Below the pieces are notes generated by a model, which saw only the letters and a program-made list of their open reading frames with translations, was not told where the DNA came from and searched no databases. A stretch of DNA of 24,099 bases from a virus. Both the position numbers and the translations under genes were made by a program. The stretch is taken from the IMG/VR virus record IMGVR_UViG_3300046532_002947, positions 1 through 24,099 of that record; one strand, given 5' to 3'. Shown piece by piece: positions 8,107-20,400 of the stretch (the first letter of the stretch is position 1; each line of letters starts with the position of its first letter).

Positions 8107-9903
8107 ATGCCCAAAAATGACAAGAAGATTATACCAATAAATTATACTAATAGAGAATTTGACTCGATTAGGGATGATCTACAACAGATTGCAGAAAGAT
8201 TCTATCCTGATACTTTTCAAGATTTTAGTGAAGCATCTTTCGGATCTTTAATGCTTGATGCTGTGGCCTATGTTGGAGATCAGTTATCATTTTATTTAGA
8301 CTATAATGTTAACGAATCGTTTTTAGATACTTCATATAGCCTAAAAAACATCACTCGGCACGGAAGGATCCTTGGATATAAAAATCCAGGTCGACCATCG
8401 ACATATGGGGAAGTGGCAATATTTGTAGAAATTCCAGCTGATGCTACCGGCCTCGGCCCCGATCTAAATTACATTCCAATTTTGAAAAGGGGCAGCCGAT
8501 TTAAATCGAAGCAAGGTCTTAATTTTATTTTAACTGAAAATGTTGATCTTAATCAACCGCAGAATCCTATTATTGTGTCAAAGATAAGTGATGCAACAGG
8601 CGCCCCAACTCATTATGCCATAAAAGCTTATGGAAATGTTGTATCAGGAAGGTTCGGCCAGCAGCAGATTACGATGGGAGCTTATGAAAAATATAAAAGA
8701 ATATCTCTTAAATCAAATAATATTTCAGAAGTCATTTCAGTAACTGATACAGAGGGCAATAAATATTTTGAAGTAGAAAACCTCTCTCAAGATATTGTAT
8801 ATCAGGAAATACCTAATAATAACTTTAAAAACGACAATGTTCCTTCTGTCATTAAACCGATGCTAGTTTCTAGAAAATTTATTGTTGTAAGAGATGGAGA
8901 CGTTGTTTCTCTTCAATTTGGTAGCGGCGAACAATCAACTACTGAAATTATAGCAGAGCCTCAAGCTGTAGCTCTTGATATCTTCGGAAAGGATTATGTA
9001 ACTAATACCACATTTGATCCGACAAGATTATCAAAGAATACAAATTATGGAATAGTGCCGGTCAATACTAAGCTTACTGTAGCTTATAGAGCGACAAACC
9101 CAATGAATTCTAATTCAGCAGTGGGCTCTATTAATTCAGTAGCCTCTCCGATTGTAGAATTTAAAAATAGAGAAAGTCTCTCTACTTCAACTATCAATAC
9201 TGTGGTTACCTCGATCGAGGCCACCAACGAAAAACCAATTGTTGGAGATGTTTCTTATCCCTCGTCAGGGGAAGTGAAACAAAGAATTTTTGATACATTT
9301 CCGACACAAAACAGAGCTGTAACTCAAGCAGATTATGAAAACATTGCGTATAGAATGCCGGCAAAATTTGGTTCTATTAAAAAATGTTCGGTGCAAAAAG
9401 ACCCGGATTCTCTTAAAAGAAACTTAAATATGTATGTAATTTCTGAAGATTCGTTTGAAAAATTAATACAAACTAATGCGGCTATTAAAAATAATTTAAA
9501 AACATGGCTAAATCAATATAGAATGGTTAATGACACTATAGATATCTTAGATCCTTTTATTGTTAATTTGGGAGTTGAATTTATAATTACTACAATGCCA
9601 GCCGCAAATGCAGATGGAGTACTCGCAAATGCAGTTAGAGCGTTGCAAGATTATTATGCTGACAGCTTTTATATTGGAGAGCACTTCCAAATAAGTAATA
9701 TATATTCAGAACTCAAAAAGTTAACTAATGTTTTAGATGTAACAAGTGTTAAAATCTTTAACAAAACTGGTGCTCAATATTCTAATGTCCGATTTTCAAT
9801 AAATAAGAATTTCTCACCTGATGGTAGCCAATTGACCTGTCCAAAAAATGCGATATTTGAAGTTAAATTCCCCGGTGTTGATATCAAGGGTAAGATTAAA
9901 TAA
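8107..9903 (+). CDS. gp6: gp6/baseplate J-like wedge protein (598 aa)
   Basis: This is a baseplate wedge protein of the gp6/gpJ (Baseplate_J) family. In T4, gp6 dimerises between wedges and forms the inner ring that holds the hub. The N-terminus carries the typical pattern of an early helix with FDSIRDDL (18-25), then SEASFGSLMLDAVAYVGDQL (41-60) and an SFYLDYNVNESFLDT stretch (61-75). These are the helices that precede the beta domain in this family. The classical J-family signature follows the middle domain as NRAVTQADYENIAYRMP at about 402-418. The C-terminus is an alpha/beta domain, as in other members. The length is close to T4 gp6 (660). It lies 20 bases after the gp25-like gene and shares one base with the next gene (TAATG). 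The family assignment is firm. Whether it is closer to gp6 or to P2 gpJ needs structure comparison. Confidence 0.9.
   Translation: MPKNDKKIIPINYTNREFDSIRDDLQQIAERFYPDTFQDFSEASFGSLMLDAVAYVGDQLSFYLDYNVNESFLDTSYSLKNITRHGRILGYKNPGRPSTYGEVAIFVEIPADATGLGPDLNYIPILKRGSRFKSKQGLNFILTENVDLNQPQNPIIVSKISDATGAPTHYAIKAYGNVVSGRFGQQQITMGAYEKYKRISLKSNNISEVISVTDTEGNKYFEVENLSQDIVYQEIPNNNFKNDNVPSVIKPMLVSRKFIVVRDGDVVSLQFGSGEQSTTEIIAEPQAVALDIFGKDYVTNTTFDPTRLSKNTNYGIVPVNTKLTVAYRATNPMNSNSAVGSINSVASPIVEFKNRESLSTSTINTVVTSIEATNEKPIVGDVSYPSSGEVKQRIFDTFPTQNRAVTQADYENIAYRMPAKFGSIKKCSVQKDPDSLKRNLNMYVISEDSFEKLIQTNAAIKNNLKTWLNQYRMVNDTIDILDPFIVNLGVEFIITTMPAANADGVLANAVRALQDYYADSFYIGEHFQISNIYSELKKLTNVLDVTSVKIFNKTGAQYSNVRFSINKNFSPDGSQLTCPKNAIFEVKFPGVDIKGKIK
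9886..9890 (+). promoter_or_regulatory. Ribosome-binding site inside the gp6-like gene
   Basis: AAGGG lies 12 bases before the ATG at 9903. That start shares its A with the preceding TAA (TAATG), so re-initiation by terminating ribosomes is likely. Confidence 0.45.
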
Positions 9904-11471
9904 TGTTGATTAGATATACAGCAAGCGCTGATAACACAATTGTCAATGCCTTTCAATTAGACTTAAAAACACGTGGCACTGGCGCTAATGCCGGCGCCTC
10001 CGATGTGTTAGAGACATTCTCAATATATGGAAGAGAAACAACTAGCTCCCAAGAATTATCGAGAATTTTAATTAAATTTCCGGTAACAGATATTAGCACA
10101 GACAGAACTAACGGTGTTATTCCAGCTAGCGGATCCACAAGTTTTTATCTTAAAGTGTATAACGCCCCTCATTCTAGAACGACGCCTAGAGACTATACGT
10201 TAAACGTTTTGCCTATAGCGCAAGAATGGGAAGAGGGTGATGGTTTAGATCTGGAAGGATATAAAGATCTAACGAGAGGGGATGTGGGTTCTAATTGGGT
10301 GAGTGCATCAAGCACTTCACCTTGGACGGGCAGCAATTACACAACAAATGATTCAGTTGGTGCCTCTTATCGAACCGGTTCAGCCGATCCGCAGTTTAAG
10401 CCCACATTTGCTATAGGAACGGAAAATTTAGAATTGGATATTACTCCCTTAGTAGAACATTGGATCGCTGGCACAATATCAAATTATGGTATGGGGATCC
10501 ATCTTTCATCTAGTTATGAAGCCCTCGCCACCGTCGCCAATAATACCACTAATGCTATGGTATTGCCGATTACTGGTGGAGCGGTAGAATCTTATTATAC
10601 AAAGAGATTTTTTGGTCGTAATACCGAATTTTTCTTTCGCCGGCCTGTAATTGAAGCGAGATGGGACTCTACAACAAAAGATGATAGAGGTAATTTCTAT
10701 TTTAGTAGTTCTCGGGCCCCTGCAGCAGACAATGTAAATATCATATATTTTTATAACATTATCAGAGGACAACTCGTAAATCTTCCAGATGTAGGATTGG
10801 GAGAAGTTGTTGTTAGCTTATTTTCAGGATCTGCTAATAACTCGGTTCCTTCTGCCTCCGCCTTAACTCTTTGTAATTCTACTATTATAGCTACAGGTGG
10901 ATATGTTTCAACGGGAATTTATTCTTGTTCGGTTTGCATGCCATCCGCTACTTTAGACACAGTATATGATGTTTGGTTTAAGCCAGACGATACAATTGCA
11001 ACCGCACAATCGTCATCGACACAATATTTCACAGGCGCCATAGAACCAATGTTCTATGATTCTGGATATTCTGTTACATTTCCTACTTATTATTTGTCTG
11101 TTACCAATCTACAGACAAGATATTTAAGCACCGAAACCGCAAGAATGAATTTGTTTATTAGAGAGAAGAATTGGAGTCCGAATATTTATACAGTTGCTAA
11201 CTCTAATATAGAATCTCAAACGATAGTCAGTGCCTCCTATCGCGTATATCGAATTCTTGATGGATATGAAGCTGTTCAATACGGAACTGGTAGTGATCTG
11301 CACACCGCATTATCCTACGATATATCTGGAAGCTATTTTGATCTAGATATGAATTTATTAGAGCCCGGTTATGCTTATGGACTGAAATTTGCATTTTATG
11401 ATAATAGCGTAAGTTCGTGGCAAGAACAAAAAGAATCTTTTAAATTCAGAGTAGAGAGTTATGAGTATTAA
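9903..11471 (+). CDS. Beta-rich baseplate-associated protein with DNRLRE-like N-terminal module (522 aa)
   Basis: The first 260 residues follow the layout of DNRLRE/CBM-type jelly rolls found in adhesive surface proteins. There is an opening ASADNTIVNAF strand (7-17). An SRILIKFPVTDIS strand (53-65) follows, like the usual 'rsllrFdl' strand. Next come an SFYLKVYNAP strand (80-89), an IAQEWEEGDGLD loop with the family-typical Trp (105-116), and later a VEHWIAG segment. The second half is a chain of Ser/Thr-rich beta strands. It ends in REKNWSPNIYTVANSN (420-435) and a beta sandwich with YFDLDMNLLEPGY. From memory, that C-terminal pattern recurs in marine phage structural proteins. Binding of a glycan or another virion protein is an inference. 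The gene is coupled to the gp6-like gene (TAATG) and to the 3286-residue gene (11-base overlap), suggesting stoichiometric assembly in the same wedge. It could occupy the place of T4 gp8, but I see no direct similarity. Confidence 0.6.
   Translation: MLIRYTASADNTIVNAFQLDLKTRGTGANAGASDVLETFSIYGRETTSSQELSRILIKFPVTDISTDRTNGVIPASGSTSFYLKVYNAPHSRTTPRDYTLNVLPIAQEWEEGDGLDLEGYKDLTRGDVGSNWVSASSTSPWTGSNYTTNDSVGASYRTGSADPQFKPTFAIGTENLELDITPLVEHWIAGTISNYGMGIHLSSSYEALATVANNTTNAMVLPITGGAVESYYTKRFFGRNTEFFFRRPVIEARWDSTTKDDRGNFYFSSSRAPAADNVNIIYFYNIIRGQLVNLPDVGLGEVVVSLFSGSANNSVPSASALTLCNSTIIATGGYVSTGIYSCSVCMPSATLDTVYDVWFKPDDTIATAQSSSTQYFTGAIEPMFYDSGYSVTFPTYYLSVTNLQTRYLSTETARMNLFIREKNWSPNIYTVANSNIESQTIVSASYRVYRILDGYEAVQYGTGSDLHTALSYDISGSYFDLDMNLLEPGYAYGLKFAFYDNSVSSWQEQKESFKFRVESYEY
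11453..11458 (+). promoter_or_regulatory. Ribosome-binding site of the 3286-residue gene, inside the upstream gene
   Basis: AGAGAG ends 2 bases before the ATG at 11461, so the effective spacing from AGAG is only about 4. The start overlaps the upstream stop by 11 bases (ATGAGTATTAA). Confidence 0.4.
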
Positions 11472-14400
11472 AAAACTATTTGATTCCGCAAACAAAAATA
11501 CAAACTTTAGTGATTATGCAAGTGACAAAGACAAATACGAATTTGTAGAATCGTCTCGCAATGCAGAACAAATAATAACGAAGAATGATACATTCGTTCC
11601 TCAAATCGACTATTCCGATCCTAAAAACTTTGTTAAGTTTGGATCTGCCTATTATTTTTATAAAGGCGCCCTCGCAAGAATTTCTGAATATTATCCTTAT
11701 GATGGCTCAGATGCTGAAAAGAATAAATTTTACAATGGGTTGTTAGAGGGAGAAAAGTATATCTTTGACTCTCTATACCCAAGCAGCACTGGTTATGCGC
11801 TTTTATCAGCTGATGGTTGGGGGTCACTGAACGGCTCAAAAACATGGGATGGATATGGGCTTCCCTCTTCTTTAGAATATATTACATTCAAAGGGGGTCC
11901 CCTTACTTCCTCTGGCGATTCTTTGGTCGCTCAGAGTTCAAATCCTGATGATGACAAGATTCACTTCTCAAATATTTATGATGAGAATCTTTATCAGACC
12001 GCAGGCCTTCCTGACGATTATGGAAAGGGCACCAGATTATCAAATCTAAGATCTGATTTTAATAATGGAGTGACTGTCGAATTTTGGTTAAAAAAGGCAG
12101 CCTTTGATACCGATTTAACCGAAAAAGAAGTTGTTGTAGATGTTTGGAATAACTATGTTAGTTCAAGCGCTCACTATGGTAGAATCACAATCGAATTGGA
12201 TGGCGCCGCTAGCGCATCTCCGTTCATAATAACTGCACATTCTGGTAACGTATCTGGATCAATTGTTACATCTAGCATCGGTGCAGATTTAACAGTAGCC
12301 TCGTTAGAAGATTGGGGCCACTATTCATTTTCATTCCACAACACTGGAAGCAATTTCACTGTAAAACTATATCAGGACGGAGTTCTTAATGATACCAACA
12401 CATATACCGGTAATATAAACGAATTAAATTCAAAAGGTATGATGGGCCGCGTTGGAGCGCTTTTAACCGCTCCATCCGGCGCCGCCGATACTACACTAAC
12501 TTCATCATATATCGGCGCCGGAAAACTTAGTGCGTCTTTAGACGAGTTCCGATTCTGGAAAACAACAAGAAACTCCCAGCAAATCAGTAGAAATTGGTTT
12601 ACTGATGTAAACGGCGGTGTTAATACCGATATTTCAAATACTACATTAGGACTTTATTATAAGTTTAATGAAGGTATAGTTGGTTCTAGCAGTGTCGATA
12701 GCATCGTTTTGGATTATGGCGGGCGCCTTAGTAATGGTGTCTGGACTGGATATGATACTCATAGTAGAAATACAGGGTCAGCGATGGTGTCTGCTTCCGC
12801 TGCTTTATATGAGCCAGAAGATCCAATTGTTAGAACAAATAATGCAGAATATTTAAATTTAAGCTCTTCGTTAATGGCGTCAGGAACTTTTCACGATCTT
12901 AATAATCAATCATCTTTCATAAATTACGCACCTAGTTGGATCCTTGAAGAGCATGAAAACAATGGGAATACAAACCTTAAATTAATTTCTCATATAATGG
13001 GAACATATTTTGATAGGTTGTATCTCTTGACCAGAGAGGTCCCCAAATTAAGACAAGCAGATTATGTTACCGCATCAATAGCGCCTATACCTTTTGCTCG
13101 ACATCTGCCACAATCGCTTGGAATGTATATGGCTCCAACTTTTGTAGATTCGACGATAATGGAAAGACTGTTAGACAGAAACGACACCAAATTATTCGAG
13201 TCTAATTTAGAAGACACCAAAAATTTAATTTATCTAAATTTATATAATAATTTAACACATATCTTTAAGTCTAAGGGGACAGAGAAAGCAATTAGTAATG
13301 TTTTAAGGTGTTTTAATCTAGACGATTCCCTTCTTCAATTCAAACAATACGCAAGCAATACAACCTATAAAATCAAAAATAACCTTATTCAGAAAAAGGT
13401 AAAAAAGAATTTTGTTAACTTTAACACAGCTAGTAATATACAAGGAGTTGTATACCAAGCAGTCGATTCTTCAAACGCAGATAGTAGCGGATATATCTCA
13501 GGATCTGTCAATAGCGATGATGACGGAATAGAAAATTGTTATGGGGCAACAATAGAAGCGGAGATCCAATTTCCGTTTTATTTAAAGAGAAATACTAATG
13601 TAAGCCGAGATCATACTAATATTTCCCTGTTTGGAATGTATACGACACATACAGCCAGCGCTGCATCATTAAACGGCACGGATACAACGTTTGTTAGCTC
13701 AAGCAACGATTATGCTAACTTTCAGGTATTTGCGATTAGAGATGCGGTTAAGTCTAAAAATGTATATTTTAAATTAACCTCATCAAACATACCGTATCCG
13801 TTACCACAATTAACAAGTAGTACGTTTTTTGAAGTCTATAATAATACCGACTGGAATTTCTCAGTAAGGCTAAAGCCTTCAAATTACCCTCTCTCTGGTT
13901 TAGTTTCTGGATCCCAAGACTATACATACGATGTAATTTTTAAGGGCACCAACACCGAACTAGGAGCCGTAGTCAATAGCTTTGAATCTACTGGATCGAT
14001 CACTTATACATCTGGCTCCAACTTCTTAAAATATCCTAAGAGAATGTATGTCGGAGCCCGCAGAGAGAATATAACTGGAACTATTTTACAAACCTCCGAC
14101 GTCTTAGCTGCCAGCGCAAAATATTGGACAAAGTATTTAGATGACGAATCACTGTTACAACACTCAAATGATTTTTTCAACAGCGGTATTTCAGGATCTT
14201 ATCAAAATATATCTCCATTACAGTTGAGCAGCTCTGCTTTAGATTTGATCAATTTAAACACATTAGCACTTGATTGGAACTTTCAGCAAATAACCGCCTC
14301 CGATGGAGCAGGAAACTTTACTGCTCAAGATTTCAGCTCCGGTTCTGCGCTTATAAGAGACAATTATGGTTGGCTCGGATCGATTAGTGGATATCAGCAC

Positions 14401-17400
14401 ACTGGTTATGGATATGGATTCGGAGCATCGAATACTAATGTTGTCAACAAGAAAGACATTAACATTTTTGAATTTGTTGATCCAGAACAAGCTGTATCCT
14501 CTGAAATGATTAAAATTCTAAATGAGGATGATAAAGTATTTGAGCTTATCGAAACCGTACCTAGCTATCTTTTCACTTTAGAAAAGAGCATGCAGGCTGC
14601 AATATCGTCAGAGATGCTGAAATTCTTTGCAGGAATTATTGATTTTAATAACGTTATTGGAGATCCAGTAAATCGATATAGAAGCAGATATAAGAATTTA
14701 GAGAAGCTCCGAGAGATTTTCTTCCGCAGAGTTACAAAAACTTCTGATGTTGAAAAATTTATTGATTATTATAAGTGGTTTGACAGCGCTATTTCGTCTA
14801 TTGTTTCCCAATTAGTGCCGGCCTCAGCAGATTTTATCGAAGATGCGATGAATATAATCGAGCCTCACGTCCTTGAGAGAGATAAATATCAAACTAAATT
14901 TCCTACATTAGAATTTCAAGAGCCAACGATTGAAGGAACGGTTAAATCAATTGGTGAAAAGCTTTATGACTGGGAACTTGGATCGAGCACAATACCTTCT
15001 AGTCCTCGTAATACCACAAAGCATATGCTATTCTGGAAAAATCGAGCTAAGAGAGATTCGGTAGACATTACATCTGGTGATTCTGTTATCGATTCACAAA
15101 GGGAAACCATAAGACAGATATCTATTACTAGACCATTTATAAGCAGTTCATTACCTAGACTAAACACTGTAGACGGAGCAGCTTATCAGCCCAGCGCATA
15201 TTCTAGAAGAAGATTCCAAAAGCTCTATAACGATGATACAGAAATAAGTCTGACAATTCAAGGCGGTGTTAACTTCCCTGAATCAAAAAACATTGAGCTA
15301 ACTTATAATGCACTAGCGCCTGCAGGTCCTGTCAATACAGAAGGAGACGCCTTCGTTCCGCGAAATGTTTTAGTAGCATTTATGGAAGATATGGTACAGC
15401 AGCCCATCGATAATGATCCTAAGCTAATTTATAAGAAAAACAGAAGAAGCGTTAAAGTTCTTCATGGCCGTGATTACGAAGATGGCGTCGGATATAAGAA
15501 TATTAAATCAAATACCATCTTTCCGTTTAATCTTATCTCTTCAAGCGTAAGTGGAGGTTATCAATCTGAAGTTATGGCTCAGGTTTCAGGCTCAGTTATG
15601 ATCACGAATCTTCATAACGATGTATACGGCCCACGAATGGAAAAACCAATGCAAGGGCCTTTTACTGAATATGCAGTCGGTGGCCACCAATCTCGCCATA
15701 TTCGCTTAAATCCTGGCACCGATACATGGTATGACAGACCGGAAGCGTGGAAGATTCTTCTTGGAACTTGTCTTGACAGCACAACCACTTTGGAAGATTC
15801 TGGCGCCATTGGTATGGTCGGAGCCGATTATCCCTTCCCAGAAGCTAATGATGACGGCGCCACCCCTTATCCGATGACTGCATCTCAAAAGGCAGTTTAT
15901 TATCGCGATATGGTTGCAAAGCGCCCAGTAAATATTAGAAATATTAGGCATACAACTGGTTCAACGATTCTTGGAAATTATAATAATAATTATGATGTTG
16001 TAAGCACATTCGGCGCCTACTCTAATCCACGAAACTTCATCGAAAACCAGCCGACATTACCTCCACAGGTCATTCAAAATAATATGACGAGTTCTACATC
16101 GGTTAGGACTTTTCTAGACATCAGAAGGGATAATGACAACCATACATCTTCTGTTGGCGAGTATTCCACAGCTTATTTAAAGCCCGGCCTCTTAAGTGGA
16201 TCTTTAGCTGATGTTAGCGGCTCCGGAGCAAATAATATAAAAAATAGAAATGTTATATCGACAAGATTCTCCGCTCCTGGTGGAATTGAAGTTATGACCC
16301 CGGGATATACTGATTTTAGAGCTGATGAATTCTCAGTGTATAACTCACTTAACTATAGAAACTTATCTGTACGAGGTATTTTTCAAGCATCTGGTTTGCC
16401 ATCTGGTTCATCTGGGTCGGTTGATCGTCCTCCGACCGGATCCGGGGGCACAACCGCTATTAAAGTGAACGATATTCACAATAAAGCTTTTGCGATTCGT
16501 TCTCATCTTGCGAGACACACTGCAAGATTTGGAAGAGACTCATTATTCGTTACTGGAACTTCTCCCGCTTATGAAAATACTGAAAACCAAGGCGGCCCGG
16601 GCGCCAGTTATGATCAGTTCCCGAGCATGTTTAAGATCCATCGCAATAGAATTGATGTTCTGAGACTTAATTCATCGTCTGTCGCGTATTCTTCTTCAAT
16701 TTATGATAATTATTTTGTCTCACAACAGATACCAAAGTCTACTATAAATTACTCGTGGATTAAAGCATCTTATGTTTCGTTCAACGATCGTTATGGTTTT
16801 GTCAGACCAGATTTTCGAATTAGTTCGTCTACTGAAGGTATGATTGACTGCATCGATTTTGTGACTGCAAGCGATTTTGTATCTTATAGAAGTCCCGGCG
16901 GCAGAGGGTTTGGTAAAGATGCTCAATATTCACCGTCTGATTCCATTCCGACTGATTTTGTTGGATTAAATACTAATATAATTGATCAAGTATTAACATC
17001 GTCCGCCACTCTTGGGGACTCGCTTGATTTAACAACATACCTTAACTATGAAATCAATCCGCTATTAAATTCTGAAGGCACAGCAAGCGCGCTAAATGCT
17101 TTAATATTAAATCGCCAAGGTCCATATGGGCATCCTTCTTGGAAACAAGTTCGACAGAGGGACAATAAAATATTGAGATCATATAGAAATAACAATAGAG
17201 TACATTTTGTTTCTTCAACCGGATCTTACAATAGTCAAGCTGATTTTGAGATGCCACCGGTCTCATTGCGAGGAAGAGCGCTTACGATTGCGATCGAAGA
17301 TTTCAATACGCAGGTTGCAATAGAAGGTTTAGAAGAGCAATTCGAAGAATCGGGCCTCTTTGGTACAAATCTATTACAAACTTACAAAGCAGACTTTAGC

Positions 17401-20400
17401 AACGATTACGTTTATTTTAATTTAGATAAGTTTGAAGATCAATTTGATTTGAATTATTCTGGTAGAACGACCGCCGCCGAGCAACTGATTCAGATTGGGA
17501 ACTCGGATGGGTTTGCGTTGGACTGGATACTTTATACTGAAAACATTTTCCCATCACAAAGAAATGAATTCTTATCACAATCCAGAAATAAGGTTGGTTA
17601 TAATAACAAATATTGGAGAGATTCAAATGCCGATCGAGTAACTCTCGGTGATACCTTTAACAATACTCAAAATCTAGATGTATCTCAAAGCGCCTGGGTA
17701 TTAGACGCCCCACTCGACTTTCTGACAAGAACTACATCGGTGTTTGCTACAGAAGAAGCCACCCCATCGAATACACCCGCAGAATTAAGAAATCTTAGAG
17801 ATTCGTTAAGAATTTCAGCATCGTCAGGCGAACTGCAAAATACGTATTTTACATATTTTACATGCAGTAGTATCGGTGTTGGTGCAGAATTAACAGAACG
17901 AGAAAAAGGCGCAGTATTGACCCCCGGGGCTCTATATGCTAGAAAACACCTAATATCTAGTCCCCGCTCTGTAACAACTCCATCTGGAATGGAGTGGGCA
18001 TTAACTGGCGCCAATACAGGCCCATTTGATTCTAGCGCACAAATTCAAATATATGCTGGTGAAGCGCTCTGGGAGCCTGGACCAAAAGCCGGCATAATCC
18101 GCGCAAATCCGGCGGCGACGGACTTCGCGACCTTTGGGACAGTACCGTGGGAAATATTTGAATCACATCAATCAAGTCCGTGGTTTAACTCGTATGATGA
18201 CTTCAATTATTTGATTAAAAAAGTTAGTAATGCAAAAGAATTCGCTATTGTACCCGAATATAGAAGTAGTGAACACGCAGAAGATTATATAACGTTTGGT
18301 AAATTTATTGAAGATAAACATAATTCATTTTCAATTCCTGAAACCGCTATTAGTAGTTCAAACGATGATTTTTATATTGATTATTCTAATTCTGAATTCT
18401 TAAAAGAGTTTCTAAATATTAATGATTTAGCGTCACAAAGTTTACAAGCGACGGAGATACGTTTAGTTTGTAGTGGTACCATCAGATTTAATCCATATAA
18501 GAGTTTTTATCCCGCACAAAGAGCAACCGACTTGGTAGAAAGATTTTATAAATCGTATTCTCAACCTAGTGGTTCTTCTTATGCCACTGGATCATGGGGA
18601 AATACCTTTTATGGCAATGGAATATCTGGTTCTATGATTAAACCTCTATACCAGTCGTTATTCGCTCCCGGAATTTTGTTTAACACGATTAAGTCCGGCC
18701 TTGCGGTTGACTGGCCAGTTGTGACTGATTATAGCAAAGTGCAAAGAACACAATATGGCGATGATACAACCACAAGCCCCAATAACTGGGCTGTAACTGC
18801 TGATCCTTCTAAATTTGCAACCACCGCATCTTTCTGGGACAAGCGGTTAAGTTTTGAATCAATAATCTATCCCGAACAACACCTAAATGATATTAAATTT
18901 TTTGATATGGACACGCATCCGAGCGCGTCAGTATCGTCAAGTTATACTTTTAATCACGATGGAGATCCATTATATTCTGCTATGGCTTCTAATTTCTTTG
19001 GTGGTGTAGCTGATTTTTATCTTAAAGACTCAAGCTTCACATCTTTAAAATCTAAAGTAGTTGACGCAGTAATAGTTGATAATACTAAAGTTTATATGGC
19101 CAGAGTTAAATTGCGCAGAAGCATGACTGGACCAAGAGATTATAGCAATGAATATGCTGCAACAAATACTGGATGGTCCAATAACGCATTTGGAGCCGGT
19201 GGTGGGCATTTATTGGTTACTGCATCAGGGGGAACTGCCTTTGATTATGATACAACAGCAGCAACCTTTCCACTTCCCCAAGATCCAATGAGATGCACCG
19301 GAAGTTCTACTTTAGATCCATACCGCGAAACTTTTACTATGTATAGTAGGCCTTCAGCTTTTGGCCCAGCGCTCGCTGGCATCTCGGCAAACGGTCAGGC
19401 GACCGTTAGCAAATATCTAGATAATACAGTATATGATAGCTTTAACGGCTTCAACCCTGCATACACACCGCCATATTATAATGGAGAGGCGTGGTGCGAC
19501 ATTATTTTCAGACCTACTGGTTCTGGGGGATCTGCGCGCATAACAATAGAAGAGCTTATTCAACAATCAAATTATGTATATTGGAGAATGGATCCTGGGT
19601 ATGCTTCGTCAAGTATTACTGATCTTACAACTTTCCCGGCGACCGAAAGAAAATATAGGACATCTTTAATATATGATGATAGTATTGACGGCAAACAAGC
19701 AGCACTTTATGAAGGTCCGTTTATTAATGAAAATTCTATGCAAATTTCTGCTAGCATCGATTTGTTTGGAGTTGAATCATCGCCTCAGTTACAAACAAAT
19801 CTCAGTACGAAAGAGAGTCTTGCTACAAATATATCGGCTGGTACAAGATGGGTGATTTCACCTAAATTTGAAACCCCCATGTTAAACTTTAACGATTTAT
19901 CATCTGTTAGAGCTTTAACTAGTTCTGAAGTTTCGTTGCCTACAAGTTTTGGACGAGCATCAACTCCCCGCGGAATGTGGCACCAATTTGGAATCATCGA
20001 ACCGGATAGCTCTAAGGGTATCTTCTTAGAAATTGGAGATATGCCGGTAGACTGGTTATCACATCATTATGACGTTAGAGTAAATGATACTGTATATAAT
20101 GATAACGATGCAGCTAATAATGGCCCTTCGCTTAGCAAAGATACTGAATCGTTGTCGGATTTGGTAGGATTTTCCACAAGTCCTAGTAGAAAATTGGGTG
20201 AATTGAAAGATAATCTGACCGTTTACGAGGCTGTTGTAGCAATACCATATGTAATTGAAACTATAGAACCATCACTTAGAAGAGATGTATCGCTTACTGA
20301 AGCAGCCAAAGACTATAAGAAATTTATTAGTATACCAAGAGAAAGATACGAAGCCGCCCTAACTTCTTCAATAGGAACTGCCACTGGAGATTCTTTGGAT

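Noticed and set aside
7721-9903. Type VI secretion or extracellular contractile injection system instead of phage
   Set aside because: gp25- and J-like genes occur in both, but no ClpV, TssB/C, VgrG or PAAR gene is present, and the giant structural neighbours and dense overlapping layout fit a phage better. It is not fully excluded without flanking sequence.
19673-19855. A 60-codon + strand frame
   Set aside because: It is out of frame within the 3286-residue gene, with no domain and no supporting ribosome-binding site.
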